DNA of 64,000 bases from an uncultured Gammaproteobacteria bacterium (GTDB taxonomy: Bacteria; Pseudomonadota; Gammaproteobacteria; UBA4575), in assembly GCA_951812785.1 (NCBI GenBank), contig OX638335.1, positions 1-64,000 of the forward strand. The letters are read 5' to 3'. The notes beneath the pieces are model-generated. The model ran no database searches and was not told where the DNA came from. It saw only the letters and a program-made list of their open reading frames with translations. Positions 1 to 9,227 of this stretch are shown here, piece after piece. How positions within the stretch are numbered: position 1 is the stretch's first letter; each line of letters opens with the position of its first letter. A program made the translations under genes and the position numbers.

Positions 1-22
1 CCAGGTTAAGCGGACAGATTAG

Positions 23-853
23 TTAAGCATACGCATGATTATTTTCATATTCAAACGGTGTTTGATAATTCAACGTTTGATGAATGCGTTTACGATTATA
101 AAAACATTCGATGTATTCAAAGATATCACTTTTTGCTTGTTCTCTTGTCGTGTAATTTCTCCCATGAATGAGTTCATTCTTTAATGTGCTAAAAAATGTT
201 TCTGACACCGCATTATCATAGCAATCTCCCTTGCGACTCATACTCGGGATAATATGGTGTTGTTGCATCAATGCACGATATTGATCAGCCGCATAGAGTC
301 GGCCGCGATCAGTATGATGAATGAGACCAGCACCAGGTTGCCGTTGTATGATCGCCATCTGTAGTGCATTCAGCACAAGCGGTTGATTGTTGCGACGCGA
401 CATCGACCAACCAATGATTTTACGTGAATACATGTCGAGCAGAATGGCGAGATATAACCATCCCTGCCGTGTCGGCACACAGGTGACATCACCTGCCCAG
501 ACTTGATTTAGCTGTGCTGCTGTAAACATCCGCTTAACATGATCTGGTGCAATCCAATGACGGTGCTTAGAACGTGTTGTGATGTTAAAATGCTTGCTGC
601 GTTTAGTTTCGATTTGATGTTGCCTGCGTAATCTGGCCACGCGATGTTTCCCGCATTGAATACCTTGAGTGTGCAAGGCCTTCCAAGTTTTCACGTAACC
701 ATAGGCATGTTTGGACTGAACATGGATCTTCTGAATCTTCGCTAAGAGCACTTGATCTTCCTGAGCACGTAGACTTTCATTACGATCACGCCAGTCGTAA
801 TAGCCACTGCTACCCACATTCAGCACACGGCACATCGCACTAATACTAAACAC
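23..853 (-). CDS. IS3-family transposase OrfB (DDE integrase domain)
   Basis: This is the catalytic subunit of an IS3-family transposase. The 276-residue protein has an N-terminal HTH_21-like segment (about residues 20-90) followed by an rve integrase core. The DDE residues are seen in WAGDVTCV (D1), HHTDRGRLYA (D2) and NAVSETFFSTLKNE (E), and the C-terminal YNRKRIHQTLNYQTP tail is typical. OrfB is normally made as an OrfAB fusion by a programmed -1 frameshift. The OrfB frame is exactly -1 from the restored orfA frame at the A6G run (922 down to 916). The reading frame is intact, but upstream orfA carries a lesion, so this copy may not mobilise by itself. Confidence 0.93.
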   Translation of the reverse strand: MFSISAMCRVLNVGSSGYYDWRDRNESLRAQEDQVLLAKIQKIHVQSKHAYGYVKTWKALHTQGIQCGKHRVARLRRQHQIETKRSKHFNITTRSKHRHWIAPDHVKRMFTAAQLNQVWAGDVTCVPTRQGWLYLAILLDMYSRKIIGWSMSRRNNQPLVLNALQMAIIQRQPGAGLIHHTDRGRLYAADQYRALMQQHHIIPSMSRKGDCYDNAVSETFFSTLKNELIHGRNYTTREQAKSDIFEYIECFYNRKRIHQTLNYQTPFEYENNHAYA

Positions 854-920
854 AAAGCGATGAGTTTGAATAAAGCCATATTTTACTCGAGTTCCTTGGC
901 AAAGAACTGTGCGGCCTTTT

Positions 921-1166
921 TTAGAATGTCGCGTTCCTCACACGCTTAAGTGCGCGCCGCAGCTGGACAACTTCACTTTCTTCACGGCGCCCTGAACCTG
1001 GAAAAGCATCCACACCATGCTTGTTGACTTCTTCTTGCCATTTACAGAGCTGGTTGCGACGAACGCCTAAATGAATGGCCAATTCAGCAGTGGTTTGATC
1101 ACTTTGCTCAAGAAGCCGTACCGCTTCTCGTTTAAACTCTCGGGTATACGTTTGACGTTTTGACAT
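921..1166 (-). pseudogene. IS3-family OrfA, frameshifted near its end
   Basis: This is the helix-turn-helix DNA-binding subunit of the same element. It begins MSKRQTYTREFKREAVRLL, with the usual HTH_Tnp_1 domain. The last residues read KRVRNATF and then a TAA stop that overlaps the slippery A6G run. One extra G near 936 would restore the expected tail RERDILKKAAQFFAKELE and put the A6G run in the correct frame for a -1 shift into OrfB. I therefore read a single-base deletion (or a sequencing error) that uncouples orfA from orfB. Confidence 0.72.
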
Positions 1167-1213
1167 AGATCACCTCTAAAAGTATTGTCTCTTTTTTGAA
1201 CTGTCCGTTAAAC

Positions 1214-1621
1214 CCAGGCTGCCTTAAGGTTGAAGTAGAGAGAATTGTTAAAAACCTAGAAAAACACCGTCTCAAGTTAGAAACTGAGATTGAAGAAATT
1301 TCTCGATTACTTCTTGAAAATCAGCAACAAAGGCGATGGGTGGATTGGGTAAAGGAATTTGGTAATCGGATCGATAAATTGAAAGATCCTGATTTCACAA
1401 TCGAAGATCGTAAGAAGTTTCTAGAAGGAGTTGTGAATAAGATAGTAGTCACAAACAAGGATGTTAGAAAACATGAGTTAAAGATTGAGTTTCGTCTACC
1501 TTATGTTGGTGACAAGTTTGGCTATAACGACCCATCAAACAAGTCAAAGAGGTACACCATCAAGAAAGGCCGAAAAACCAAGAAAATGGTGTTAGATTTT
1601 TTAAAAAAAACAATAGGTTAG
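1214..1621 (+). pseudogene. C-terminal fragment of a serine site-specific recombinase
   Basis: About 135 residues of coiled coil plus the C-terminal region of a large serine recombinase. The segment has repeated Glu/Lys heptads, then EDRKKFLEGVVNKIVV and HELKIEFRLPYVGDKF, which resemble the end of phage or ICE-type resolvases. The open frame begins inside the IS3 end (at 1196), so the first residues are IS-derived and the catalytic N-terminus is missing. The insertion at about 1213 is the likely cause. The family assignment rests on the look of the tail motifs and is moderately certain. Confidence 0.6.
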
Positions 1622-1741
1622 GGATGAATAGATGTAAATATATAACGAAATTTATTCCATTACCGTGGAATAAATCCCAACGGGCGCACTTTCATAGGGG
1701 GTTATCTCTATTTTACAGTGACTTTGAGGGCATCCCACCTC

Positions 1742-2014
1742 TGGCATACACGCTACTCTGATTACCAAGAAACTCTGTATCAAATCATCAAAGATAAACC
1801 TGATTCAGGCATGGGTTGTCGCAAGACTGCCTTCTAGCTGAATAAACATGGATATAAAACACCTAGAGGATACGAGTTTAAGAACACTCATGTCTTTTCT
1901 ATTTTGAAAAAGAAGCGAGAGCGTGATAACAGACTGAATCAAAATCATAAATTTGAAATTCAAAATTTAAGGATGTATATCCTCAATATCCCTATCCTGT
2001 TGGACAAAAAATAA
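1742..2014 (+). pseudogene. Recombinase-like fragment with an in-frame stop
   Basis: Translation in one frame gives a segment with DSGMGCRKTAF, a TAG stop near 1837, then LNKHGYKTPRGYEFKNTHV and ILKKKRERD. This looks like the DNA-binding recombinase segment that usually carries a KxLNxxGxxTxRG motif. The frame runs to a TAA whose last A starts the ATG of the next gene. I see no start codon for it, and the internal stop makes it a remnant. The stretch 1622-1741 shows no coding signal. Confidence 0.5.
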
Positions 2015-2544
2015 TGAAGATTAAAATTGCTCAAGAAACAAACTTGAATTCAATCCAGAAGGTTATTGAAACTGCGTTTTCTGAGGGTGAGAATAAAGTC
2101 ATCATGAACCTAGTTGCTGGACTCTCTAACGAAACCACCAATCCTCCAATCAAGTCATTGATCGCTGAAGTTGATAATCAAGTGGTTGGTTATGTTTCAT
2201 ATAGTCCAATATTTTTGAGATTAGACGCCAATATCTCTGGATACATTCTTGCACCTCTTGCTATTTCACCAGTACATCAGAAACAGGGTGTTGGAACAAA
2301 ACTCATAAAATCTGGAATAGATATGCTCGTCAAAGATGGTGTCGATGTTCTTCTGGTGTATGGGGATCCCGATTATTATGGGCGGTTTGGTTTTGAAAAA
2401 GAAAACGCTCGTTCATTCGTGCCGCCATACCCATTAGAGTATCCGTTTGGATGGCTGGGAATGATGCTGAACGAGATTGCTATTCCCAATATAACAGTCG
2501 AGTTTGAGTGCGTTGCCGCACTATCAAAACCAGATTTGTGGTAA
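2014..2544 (+). CDS. GNAT-family N-acetyltransferase
   Basis: This 176-residue protein belongs to the Gcn5-related N-acetyltransferases (YhbS-like, COG3153 type). The acetyl-CoA binding motif A is seen as APLAISPVHQKQGVGTKLI (about residues 81-99), with the Q-x-x-G-x-G pyrophosphate loop. The later GDPDYYGRFGF segment (about residues 117-127) is typical of this subgroup. The substrate cannot be deduced. The ATG overlaps the stop of the recombinase remnant (TAATG). It sits in the mobile-element debris upstream of aceE and may be acquired cargo. Confidence 0.85.
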   Translation: MKIKIAQETNLNSIQKVIETAFSEGENKVIMNLVAGLSNETTNPPIKSLIAEVDNQVVGYVSYSPIFLRLDANISGYILAPLAISPVHQKQGVGTKLIKSGIDMLVKDGVDVLLVYGDPDYYGRFGFEKENARSFVPPYPLEYPFGWLGMMLNEIAIPNITVEFECVAALSKPDLW

Positions 2545-2925
2545 AAGTCAGCGATTAAAGACGAAATTGCAATCTCAGAGGGCGAATTTAGACTCCCTTA
2601 TCTGTTTTTTAATGGCCTTGACCTAATGAAAGATCAGCGTTGCAACTTGAATATTACTGTGGCTGTGGAATAAGACTGACTGTAAATATTGTTTTATTTA
2701 CTTTTGCGTAAGAGTGGGGTCTGTTCTTAATTTCATATAAGTGTTAGCAATGTCTATTGGAAAACTGAGTATCTAGCCCGATTTTATGGATGGCGAGTAT
2801 GAATTTCATTTACAGACTTAGTGCAAAACTTACTTATAGGAAGCCAGTTTAGTCACTATAATAAACTTCTAGAAAGTAGTATAAGTTAAGTCAACGTAAT
2901 TTCATCTGCTGTTTAAAAGGAGCAT
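2545..2925 (+). promoter_or_regulatory. Intergenic region upstream of aceE
   Basis: No convincing gene lies in these 381 bases. A TATAAT hexamer at 2857-2862 is a candidate -10 element for aceE, but the -35 position (TTATAG, 17 bases upstream) is poor. A strong ribosome-binding site, AAAGGAG, lies at 2916-2922. I see no palindrome resembling the enterobacterial PdhR operator and no pdhR gene nearby. Confidence 0.4.
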
Positions 2926-2928
2926 TTG

Positions 2929-5586
2929 TTGGCAAAGCGACTAGAAATTGAAGATGAGGAAACTCAGGAATGGGTGCAGGCATTACATGATGTAATAGAA
3001 CATGCCGGCGGACATCAAGCCCATCAAATAATAGAGACTTTAATTACTGAAGCGCGCCGCACTGGTGTTAATCTTCCTTTTAAAACCACTACGCCATATA
3101 TCAATACTATCGATACTGCTGATGAAGAGCGTCTGCCTGGCGATCCATCTTTAGAACACCGAGTACGCTCACTAGAACGTTGGAATGCTTTGGCAATGGT
3201 TGTACAAGCAGCTAAAGTAACAGCTGAATTAGGTGGGCATATATCTTCTTATGCGTCTGCAGCCACACTATATAGTATTGGATTCAATCATTTCTTTAGA
3301 GGGGCGAGTGACCAAAACAATGGTGACGTAGTCTACTTCCAGGGTCATGCAGCACCAGGTGTGTATGCACGCGCATATTTAGAAGGTCGTCTTAGTGAAC
3401 AACAGTTAAAAAATTTCCGCAGGGATGTCGATGGCAATGGTTTAACCTCTTATCCACACCCTTGGCTGATGCCAGACTTTTGGCAGTTTCCGACTGTGTC
3501 TATGGGATTGGGGCCAATTACTGGTATTTATCAAGCCAGATTTATGAAGTATTTAAATGACCGCAGCCTTAAGGATGAGGAGGGGCGTAAAGTATGGGTG
3601 TTTATTGGTGATGGCGAAATGGATGAACCAGAATCATTGGGCGCAATTTCTTTAGCTGCGCGTGAAAATTTAGACAACTTGATATTTGTTGTTAATTGTA
3701 ATCTGCAACGTTTAGATGGTCCGGTGCGAGGTAACGGAAAAATAATTCAGGAATTAGAGGGCGTTTTCCGTGGTGCTGGTTGGAATGTTATAAAATTAGT
3801 CTGGGGTTCAAATTGGGACTCTCTATTCGAAAACGATGATACAGGTATCTTATTAAAACGCATGGAAGAAGCGGTAGATGGAGATTATCAAAACTATCGA
3901 GCAAAAGGTGGAGCGTATACTAGAAAGCACTTCTTCGGTAAGTATCCAGAGCTAGAAAAGCTTGTGTCGAAAATGACAGATGAAGATTTATGGCGTTTAA
4001 ATCGCGGTGGCCATGATCAGCAAAAAGTATATGCCGCTTATGCATCAGCAGTGAAGCACAAGGGCCAGCCTACAGTTATTTTGGCTAAAACAGTTAAAGG
4101 TTATGGCCTTGGTAAAAGTGGCGAGAGTCTTAATATTGCTCACCAATTAAAAAAGCCTACGAGAGAATCCATAAAAGAATTTCGAGATCGTTATCAGATT
4201 CCTATATCAGATGATGACCTTGATAAGGTTCCTTTTTATAAGCCTGCTGACAATAGCCCAGAAATACAATTTATAAAACAATGCCGAAAAAAACTCGGTG
4301 GGCCGATTCCGCAAAGGAAATCGTATCTTGCATTTAATCCTGTCAAGATACCAGCGTTTGAAATATTTGCAAAACTCATTACTGATAGCGGCGAACGTGA
4401 ATATTCAACCACTATGACATTCGTTCGTATACTGACCGCACTGACAAGAGAAAAAAGCATTAGTAAATATATTGTGCCAATTGTTCCTGATGAAGCGCGT
4501 ACGTTTGGCATGGAAGGGATGTTTCGTACCATGGGAATTTACTCGCGCAAAGGCCAGCTGTACGACCCAGTTGATGCTGATGAGCTTATGTATTACCGCG
4601 AAGATAAGGCCGGACAAATTCTACAGGAAGGGATTAATGAAGCAGGCGCAATGTCGTCATGGATAGCAGCTGCAACCTCCTATAGTAATCACGGAATGAC
4701 AATGATTCCTTTTTATATCTTTTACTCTATGTTTGGTTTTCAGCGAATAGGTGATCTAGCATGGTTGGCAGCAGATAGTCATTCACGAGGATTCTTGCTA
4801 GGTGGAACAGCGGGAAGGACTACTTTGGCAGGAGAAGGACTTCAACACCAGGATGGGCAAAGCCATATTATGGCTAATTTCATTCCCAACTGTCGTAGTT
4901 ATGATCCAGCATTCGGCTATGAGCTGGCAGTCATTATGCATGATGGTTTAGTGCGCATGTATCAGAAGCAGGAAGACTGTTTCTATTACATCACTGTGAT
5001 GAATGAAAACTACAAACATCCAGCTATGCCTGAGGGAGCGCAAAATGGAATCATTAAAGGTATGTACTTATATAAGCTAGCCACTAATAGTTATGATGTG
5101 CAGTTGCTAGGAAGTGGAACCATTCTACGTGAAGTAATTAAGGCAGCAGAAATATTAGAAAGCGAATTTAGCATTGCTGCAAATATATGGAGCGTTACTA
5201 GTTTTAACGAGCTATACCGAGATGGTGTAGAAGTGAATCGTTGGAATATGTTGCATCCTGAACAAGAGCCAAAGCAGTCCTATGTGGCAGAATGTTTACA
5301 AGCAGGGCAGCAACCAGTAATCGCCGCAACCGATTACGTTAAACTTTATGCAGATCAAATTAGATCTCTAGTGCCTAGCAAGTATCGAGTACTCGGCACA
5401 GATGGATTTGGGCGTAGTGATACACGCGAAAAGCTGCGCGAATATTTTGAAGTGGATTATCGGTATGTGGTTATTGCTGCATTAGGTGAATTGGCCGATC
5501 AAAATAAAATAGAGGGGAACGTAGTAAAACAGGCGATAGATAAATTCCAGCTGGATCCTGACAGGGTCAATCCAATGTTTGGTTAA
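2929..5586 (+). CDS. aceE: Pyruvate dehydrogenase E1 component
   Basis: This is the thiamine-diphosphate-dependent E1 of the pyruvate dehydrogenase complex. It decarboxylates pyruvate and passes the acetyl group to the E2 lipoyl arm. The product is about 885 residues, against 887 in E. coli, and is the homodimeric alpha-2 type. The ThDP/Mg motif is seen as FIGDGEMDEPES and, about 30 residues on, VVNCNLQRLDG (roughly residues 225-265). Two TTG codons, at 2926 and 2929, are possible starts. I prefer 2929, which is six bases after AAAGGAG. aceF follows after 7 bases in the same operon. No lpd gene follows aceF, so E3 must be encoded elsewhere. Confidence 0.96.
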   Translation: MAKRLEIEDEETQEWVQALHDVIEHAGGHQAHQIIETLITEARRTGVNLPFKTTTPYINTIDTADEERLPGDPSLEHRVRSLERWNALAMVVQAAKVTAELGGHISSYASAATLYSIGFNHFFRGASDQNNGDVVYFQGHAAPGVYARAYLEGRLSEQQLKNFRRDVDGNGLTSYPHPWLMPDFWQFPTVSMGLGPITGIYQARFMKYLNDRSLKDEEGRKVWVFIGDGEMDEPESLGAISLAARENLDNLIFVVNCNLQRLDGPVRGNGKIIQELEGVFRGAGWNVIKLVWGSNWDSLFENDDTGILLKRMEEAVDGDYQNYRAKGGAYTRKHFFGKYPELEKLVSKMTDEDLWRLNRGGHDQQKVYAAYASAVKHKGQPTVILAKTVKGYGLGKSGESLNIAHQLKKPTRESIKEFRDRYQIPISDDDLDKVPFYKPADNSPEIQFIKQCRKKLGGPIPQRKSYLAFNPVKIPAFEIFAKLITDSGEREYSTTMTFVRILTALTREKSISKYIVPIVPDEARTFGMEGMFRTMGIYSRKGQLYDPVDADELMYYREDKAGQILQEGINEAGAMSSWIAAATSYSNHGMTMIPFYIFYSMFGFQRIGDLAWLAADSHSRGFLLGGTAGRTTLAGEGLQHQDGQSHIMANFIPNCRSYDPAFGYELAVIMHDGLVRMYQKQEDCFYYITVMNENYKHPAMPEGAQNGIIKGMYLYKLATNSYDVQLLGSGTILREVIKAAEILESEFSIAANIWSVTSFNELYRDGVEVNRWNMLHPEQEPKQSYVAECLQAGQQPVIAATDYVKLYADQIRSLVPSKYRVLGTDGFGRSDTREKLREYFEVDYRYVVIAALGELADQNKIEGNVVKQAIDKFQLDPDRVNPMFG

Positions 5587-5593
5587 ATGATTT

Positions 5594-6853
5594 ATGAGTG
5601 AAGAAAAAATAATAGTTGCAACTGATTTAGAAGATTTTGCTGAGGTTGATGTTATAGAGGTGCTTGTGTCACCCGGTGATTCGGTAGAGCCTAACCAACC
5701 TATAGTTACACTGGAAAGTGATAAGGCCATGATGAATTTTCCTGCGTCTGATACAGGCGTGGTAAAAAGTATAAGTGTCTCAGTCGGTGATAAAATAAAA
5801 CAAGGTGATGTGCTACTTGTCCTAAAGGTAGAACAACAAGCTAACGATACTCCAGATGAAATAAAAGCAGAGACTATAAATCAAGAAGAACTTGAAGCTA
5901 AGTTAAGTGATGGAGTACAGAATAATATAAAAGGCAACGCTACAAATGAAATCATTAATACAGACAGTGCTTATGCAAGTCCAGCAGTACGAAAGTATGC
6001 TAGTGAGCTTGGCATCGACTTAGAAAAGGTTGTAGGTAGTGCGCAAAATGGGCGAATAATGAAACAAGATGTACAGAGTCACGTACAAAAGTGCATATCA
6101 GGTGCAAGTGATAAACGAATTAGTAGTCAGCATTCTTTTCCAGATTTTAGTAAATATGGAGAGATTGAAGAAACACCACTTAATAAACTTAGGCGGATAT
6201 CCGCAAAACATCTTCATCATTCGTGGGATGTTGTTCCGCACGTCACACAATTCGATGATGCAGACATCACCGAATTAGAGTTAGCACGTAAACAACTTAA
6301 AGAAAGAGTTAAATCTCAAGGTTCTAAACTAACGTTGCTGCCATTCATAATGAAAGCCATGGTTAAATGCTTACAGGAACACCCAGACTTTAACAGTTCT
6401 ATTAATCAGAGTGTCACAAGTTTAACACACAAAAAATATTTTCATATAGGAGTTGCTGTTGATACTCCACGCGGTTTAGTTGTCCCAGTGATTAGAAATG
6501 TTGATCAAAAGAAAATAATTGAATTGGCTAAGGAGTTAATTGAGATTAGTTCGCGTGCGCGTGAAAATAAATTAACAGCAAAAGATATACAGGGTGGATG
6601 TATGACCATTACTAGTTTAGGCGGAATTGGTGGCCAGCACTTTACGCCTATTATTAATTTCCCAGAAGTGGCTATTTTAGGTGTATCTAGAAGCTATACT
6701 AAGTTGATTAAAAAAGAACAAGGAATTGTTGAACGTTTAATGTTGCCATTGTCATTAACTTATGATCACCGGGCAATTGATGGTGTTGCGGGAGCAAAAT
6801 TTACTACTAGTCTAAAGAATAAACTAAGCGACGTTTGGGCGCTGATGATATAG
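5594..6853 (+). CDS. aceF: Dihydrolipoamide acetyltransferase (PDH E2)
   Basis: This is the core acetyltransferase of the pyruvate dehydrogenase complex. At 419 residues it is short for the family in gammaproteobacteria because it has one lipoyl domain (residues 1-77, lipoyl lysine K44 in ESDKAMMNF) where E. coli has three. A glutamate/asparagine-rich linker follows, then the peripheral-subunit binding domain (128-165, ASPAVRKYASELGID). The catalytic domain (about 190-419) carries the DHRAIDG motif with H392 and D396. It lies just downstream of aceE and is presumably co-transcribed. Confidence 0.95.
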   Translation: MSEEKIIVATDLEDFAEVDVIEVLVSPGDSVEPNQPIVTLESDKAMMNFPASDTGVVKSISVSVGDKIKQGDVLLVLKVEQQANDTPDEIKAETINQEELEAKLSDGVQNNIKGNATNEIINTDSAYASPAVRKYASELGIDLEKVVGSAQNGRIMKQDVQSHVQKCISGASDKRISSQHSFPDFSKYGEIEETPLNKLRRISAKHLHHSWDVVPHVTQFDDADITELELARKQLKERVKSQGSKLTLLPFIMKAMVKCLQEHPDFNSSINQSVTSLTHKKYFHIGVAVDTPRGLVVPVIRNVDQKKIIELAKELIEISSRARENKLTAKDIQGGCMTITSLGGIGGQHFTPIINFPEVAILGVSRSYTKLIKKEQGIVERLMLPLSLTYDHRAIDGVAGAKFTTSLKNKLSDVWALMI

Positions 6854-6932
6854 CTGCGAATTTATAAAATAACAGCGATTTGATACAGTTAGTATCTAAA
6901 ATAGAGTTTAATGTTCCGAGAAACTAAATACG

Positions 6933-6963
6933 TTTAATATTGGAGCTTAGATCCGATATTAAA
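6933..6963. terminator. Hairpin between convergent aceF and the Fur-family gene
   Basis: Perfect 8-base arms TTTAATAT and ATATTAAA flank a further three-base pairing (GGA/TCC) around a short loop. It sits between two convergent genes, where a shared terminator is expected. There is no clear T run on either side, so a factor-independent terminator is only possible. Confidence 0.35.
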
Positions 6964-7018
6964 TCACCAGGAATTAATCTGGGATAGAGGCGGAAATAAA
7001 AAGTTGGATTTGAAAAGA

Positions 7019-7447
7019 TTAAGGTTGGCGTAAACGGACAATAACCTCTACGTCTTCTAATACAGTACCTACTGGTAATTCTGGTAGCTGCTCAATTCTG
7101 ATTTGGTCCGCTGGAATATCTTCTAGCATCCCTGTGTCCATATGATATAGATGGTGATGTTTATCTAGATTTGTATCATAGAACACTTTGTTGGGCTCGA
7201 TAATGACTTCATGCAGTAGGCCCTTTTTAGCAAAAAGGCCTAGGGTGTTATAGACCGTTGCTTTAGAGACTTCTTCGTTATCTTTATTGACCATTAACAG
7301 CACCTGCTCTGCGGACACGTGTTGCGCTTTAACAAAAAGAGCTTCGCCTATACGCACTCGTTGTTGAGTTGGGGTAATACCATAGGCACGCAAGCGCGCT
7401 GCAACATGCACGCTATCTGTACTGAATTTTCTCGGCGCTGAATTCAT
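7019..7447 (-). CDS. Fur-family transcriptional regulator, Irr-like
   Basis: This 142-residue protein has the Fur-family winged helix (SKATVYNTLGLF, residues 61-72) and the metal-binding middle with a DKHHHLYH motif (HHH at 97-99). It contains no cysteine at all, so the structural CxxC zinc sites of Fur and Zur are absent. The HHH run is the feature that alphaproteobacterial Irr uses for heme or metal sensing. It is convergent with aceF and co-oriented with thiO. Target genes cannot be inferred from this context. The family assignment is firm, but the Irr-like function is inference. Confidence 0.88.
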   Translation of the reverse strand: MNSAPRKFSTDSVHVAARLRAYGITPTQQRVRIGEALFVKAQHVSAEQVLLMVNKDNEEVSKATVYNTLGLFAKKGLLHEVIIEPNKVFYDTNLDKHHHLYHMDTGMLEDIPADQIRIEQLPELPVGTVLEDVEVIVRLRQP

Positions 7448-7549
7448 GGCGGCATTATAACCAGAATTTAGAATAAGTCTATTTTGCAGCCCATGTTTTC
7501 ATCAGAGGATTTGTCTATTTTATAAAGCAGTCACAATAATGGCCCGATA

Positions 7550-8614
7550 TCAGGTGAAATTGCTACTAGCATAACTGCGATCCTGAGTGCTTAGAGAATC
7601 ACCATTATCTAAAATCCATCCGCTAATAATATAAGCAGATTTTGGCGCCATGGCAACGCCGTATCTAAAATGTCCGCAATTTAAATATAAGCCTTTAATA
7701 TCGGGGTGAGGGCCAATGGTTGGTATATTTGCTGGAGATCCAGGTCTTAACCCTGCCCATTGGTGGGTAATTTCATAATCGTTTAATTCTGGAAGCATTG
7801 ATAGTGAGTTTTGCCACAAGATATTACGCGCAGAATCTGTAATGTGTTTGTTATAGCCGACATCTTCTAATGTGCTTCCCGCAATAATTAATCCATCTTT
7901 TCTAGGTATTAGGTAGTGTCCATCTTTATAGATTATATGATTGAGTAATCCTGGTACCGTTTGTATAGCAATGATTTGCCCTTGAATTGGTGTGATTAAG
8001 GGTGTGCGAATAAAATTAGTGGAATTTGCCAATCGTGGTAGCCAAGCACCGCTTGCCCATAAAACACTATTCGTTTGAATATCACCAATAGAAGTATTAA
8101 TGGTAGTGACTTGCTGCCCTGCAAACTGACAACTATGTACCGAGGTATTGTTGATTAAAGTGACATTGTTTTGTTGGAGATATTTTATAAGTGCCTTAAT
8201 TACGTTAGGCATTCTCACTTGTGCTATATCAGGAAGATGAAAGTGGGTTTTATGCAGACTGCTAATTCGTTGGTATGCGAGTTTATGGCTATTACACCAG
8301 CGCTTAATAGTGTCGTTACAATTATCTAAAACGGTTAAGCCACATTTCCAGTATTCAATATCAATATTCGTCAAGGGAAATAAATGCTTGGATAAATTAT
8401 AATAATCCTCGGATGAAGTAGCAGTGAGGGATAGTACCTCTTTGTTATAATTCCACGGTAGCAGTGGAGTAAGTATGCCGCCAGCTGCCCAAGAGCTTTC
8501 CTGACCAAAATCACTCCTATCTATTAGCGTTATATTTATGCCACGCTGCGTCAATAGATAGGCGCTATACAAACCTATTATTCCGCCGCCTACAATAACC
8601 AGATCTGGCTTCAT
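7550..8614 (-). CDS. thiO: Glycine oxidase ThiO (FAD-dependent)
   Basis: The 354-residue FAD-dependent amine oxidase makes dehydroglycine (iminoglycine) from glycine for the thiazole moiety of thiamine. The Rossmann dinucleotide motif VIVGGGIIGLYSA lies at residues 6-18. The family motifs SSWAAGGILTPL, QWAGLRPGSPANIPTIG and CGHFRYGVAMAP (C-terminal, flavin contact) are present. ThiS and ThiG lie about 850 bp away, divergently oriented beyond a MarR gene, which supports the thiamine role. Confidence 0.92.
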   Translation of the reverse strand: MKPDLVIVGGGIIGLYSAYLLTQRGINITLIDRSDFGQESSWAAGGILTPLLPWNYNKEVLSLTATSSEDYYNLSKHLFPLTNIDIEYWKCGLTVLDNCNDTIKRWCNSHKLAYQRISSLHKTHFHLPDIAQVRMPNVIKALIKYLQQNNVTLINNTSVHSCQFAGQQVTTINTSIGDIQTNSVLWASGAWLPRLANSTNFIRTPLITPIQGQIIAIQTVPGLLNHIIYKDGHYLIPRKDGLIIAGSTLEDVGYNKHITDSARNILWQNSLSMLPELNDYEITHQWAGLRPGSPANIPTIGPHPDIKGLYLNCGHFRYGVAMAPKSAYIISGWILDNGDSLSTQDRSYASSNFT

Positions 8615-8648
8615 TAAATTAGGTTGTTAGTTATTTGAATAAGTGAAC

Positions 8649-8718
8649 TGATAGTGCCGATTACTATCATATGAGGTAATGATTACGATTCGTAAAACAT
8701 TGTTAAATATCATTAACA
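8649..8718. promoter_or_regulatory. Two palindromes in the thiO/marR divergent promoter region
   Basis: At 8649-8669 the arms TGATAGT and ACTATCA flank seven bases. At 8701-8718 the arms TGTTAA and TTAACA flank ATATCA. MarR proteins bind palindromes of this size, so either could be the operator of the adjacent MarR-family gene. Binding is inferred from position and symmetry only. Confidence 0.35.
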
Positions 8719-8796
8719 TTTAATGCGTTCAAGTAATAACACGGTGATAATAAATCAGTTTAACAATAGATTAATGAATCAGGGGGGGTATAACAA

Positions 8797-9210
8797 ATGA
8801 TTACAGCTCGTGAGTTTAATAAAGAAATTGTACCTAAAAAATTGACTGATTTACGGTCGCCAGCAAAAGATCAAGCTAATTTATTAGTAGATTTAACGGT
8901 CATGTCTCGACAAGTAGGGTACTCCATAAGTAAAAAAATATCCCGTTTTGGTATCAACTATAACCTGTGGCAAGTATTAGTGACGCTTTGGAGCGAGCAT
9001 GCCGTTACACCAGCAGCAGTTGCTAAACACCTGCAAGTGGAACCGGCAACGATTAGTCGTTATTTAGACCAGTTAGAGTCACTTGAATACATTACTCGAG
9101 AGCGCAGCAAGACAGATCGGCGTGTGGTTGATGTTGTTTTGACGATTAAAGGAAATAAAGTTGTAAAAGCAGGTTTAAATGAATTAGATGAACTAAGTAA
9201 AATTTTATAA
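8797..9210 (+). CDS. MarR-family transcriptional regulator
   Basis: This 137-residue winged-helix protein has the MarR layout: an alpha-helical N-terminus, the HTH segment VTPAAVAKHLQVEPATISRYLDQLESLEYI (about residues 69-98) and the wing residues RSKTDRRVVDVVLT (104-117), the D-x-R signature of the family. A G-rich ribosome-binding stretch (GGGGGG) lies about 10 bases before the ATG. It is divergent from thiO and upstream of thiS-thiG, so control of thiamine genes is conceivable but not shown. There is no ligand-site evidence. Confidence 0.88.
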   Translation: MITAREFNKEIVPKKLTDLRSPAKDQANLLVDLTVMSRQVGYSISKKISRFGINYNLWQVLVTLWSEHAVTPAAVAKHLQVEPATISRYLDQLESLEYITRERSKTDRRVVDVVLTIKGNKVVKAGLNELDELSKIL

Positions 9211-9227
9211 AAATTTCCGATGAAATC

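Larger units (their letters stand above)
5..1213 (-). mobile_element. IS3-family insertion sequence
   Basis: The element carries two transposase frames on the minus strand. Imperfect terminal inverted repeats are visible: the left end reads GGTTAAGCGGACAG, and the right end read inward is GGTTTAACGGACAG. The bases ccagg occur at 1-5 and again at 1214-1218, which fits a short target duplication overlapping the repeat ends, so the exact boundary is uncertain by one or two bases. The right end abuts a recombinase fragment that the insertion probably split. The other half of that gene would lie left of the window. Confidence 0.8.
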
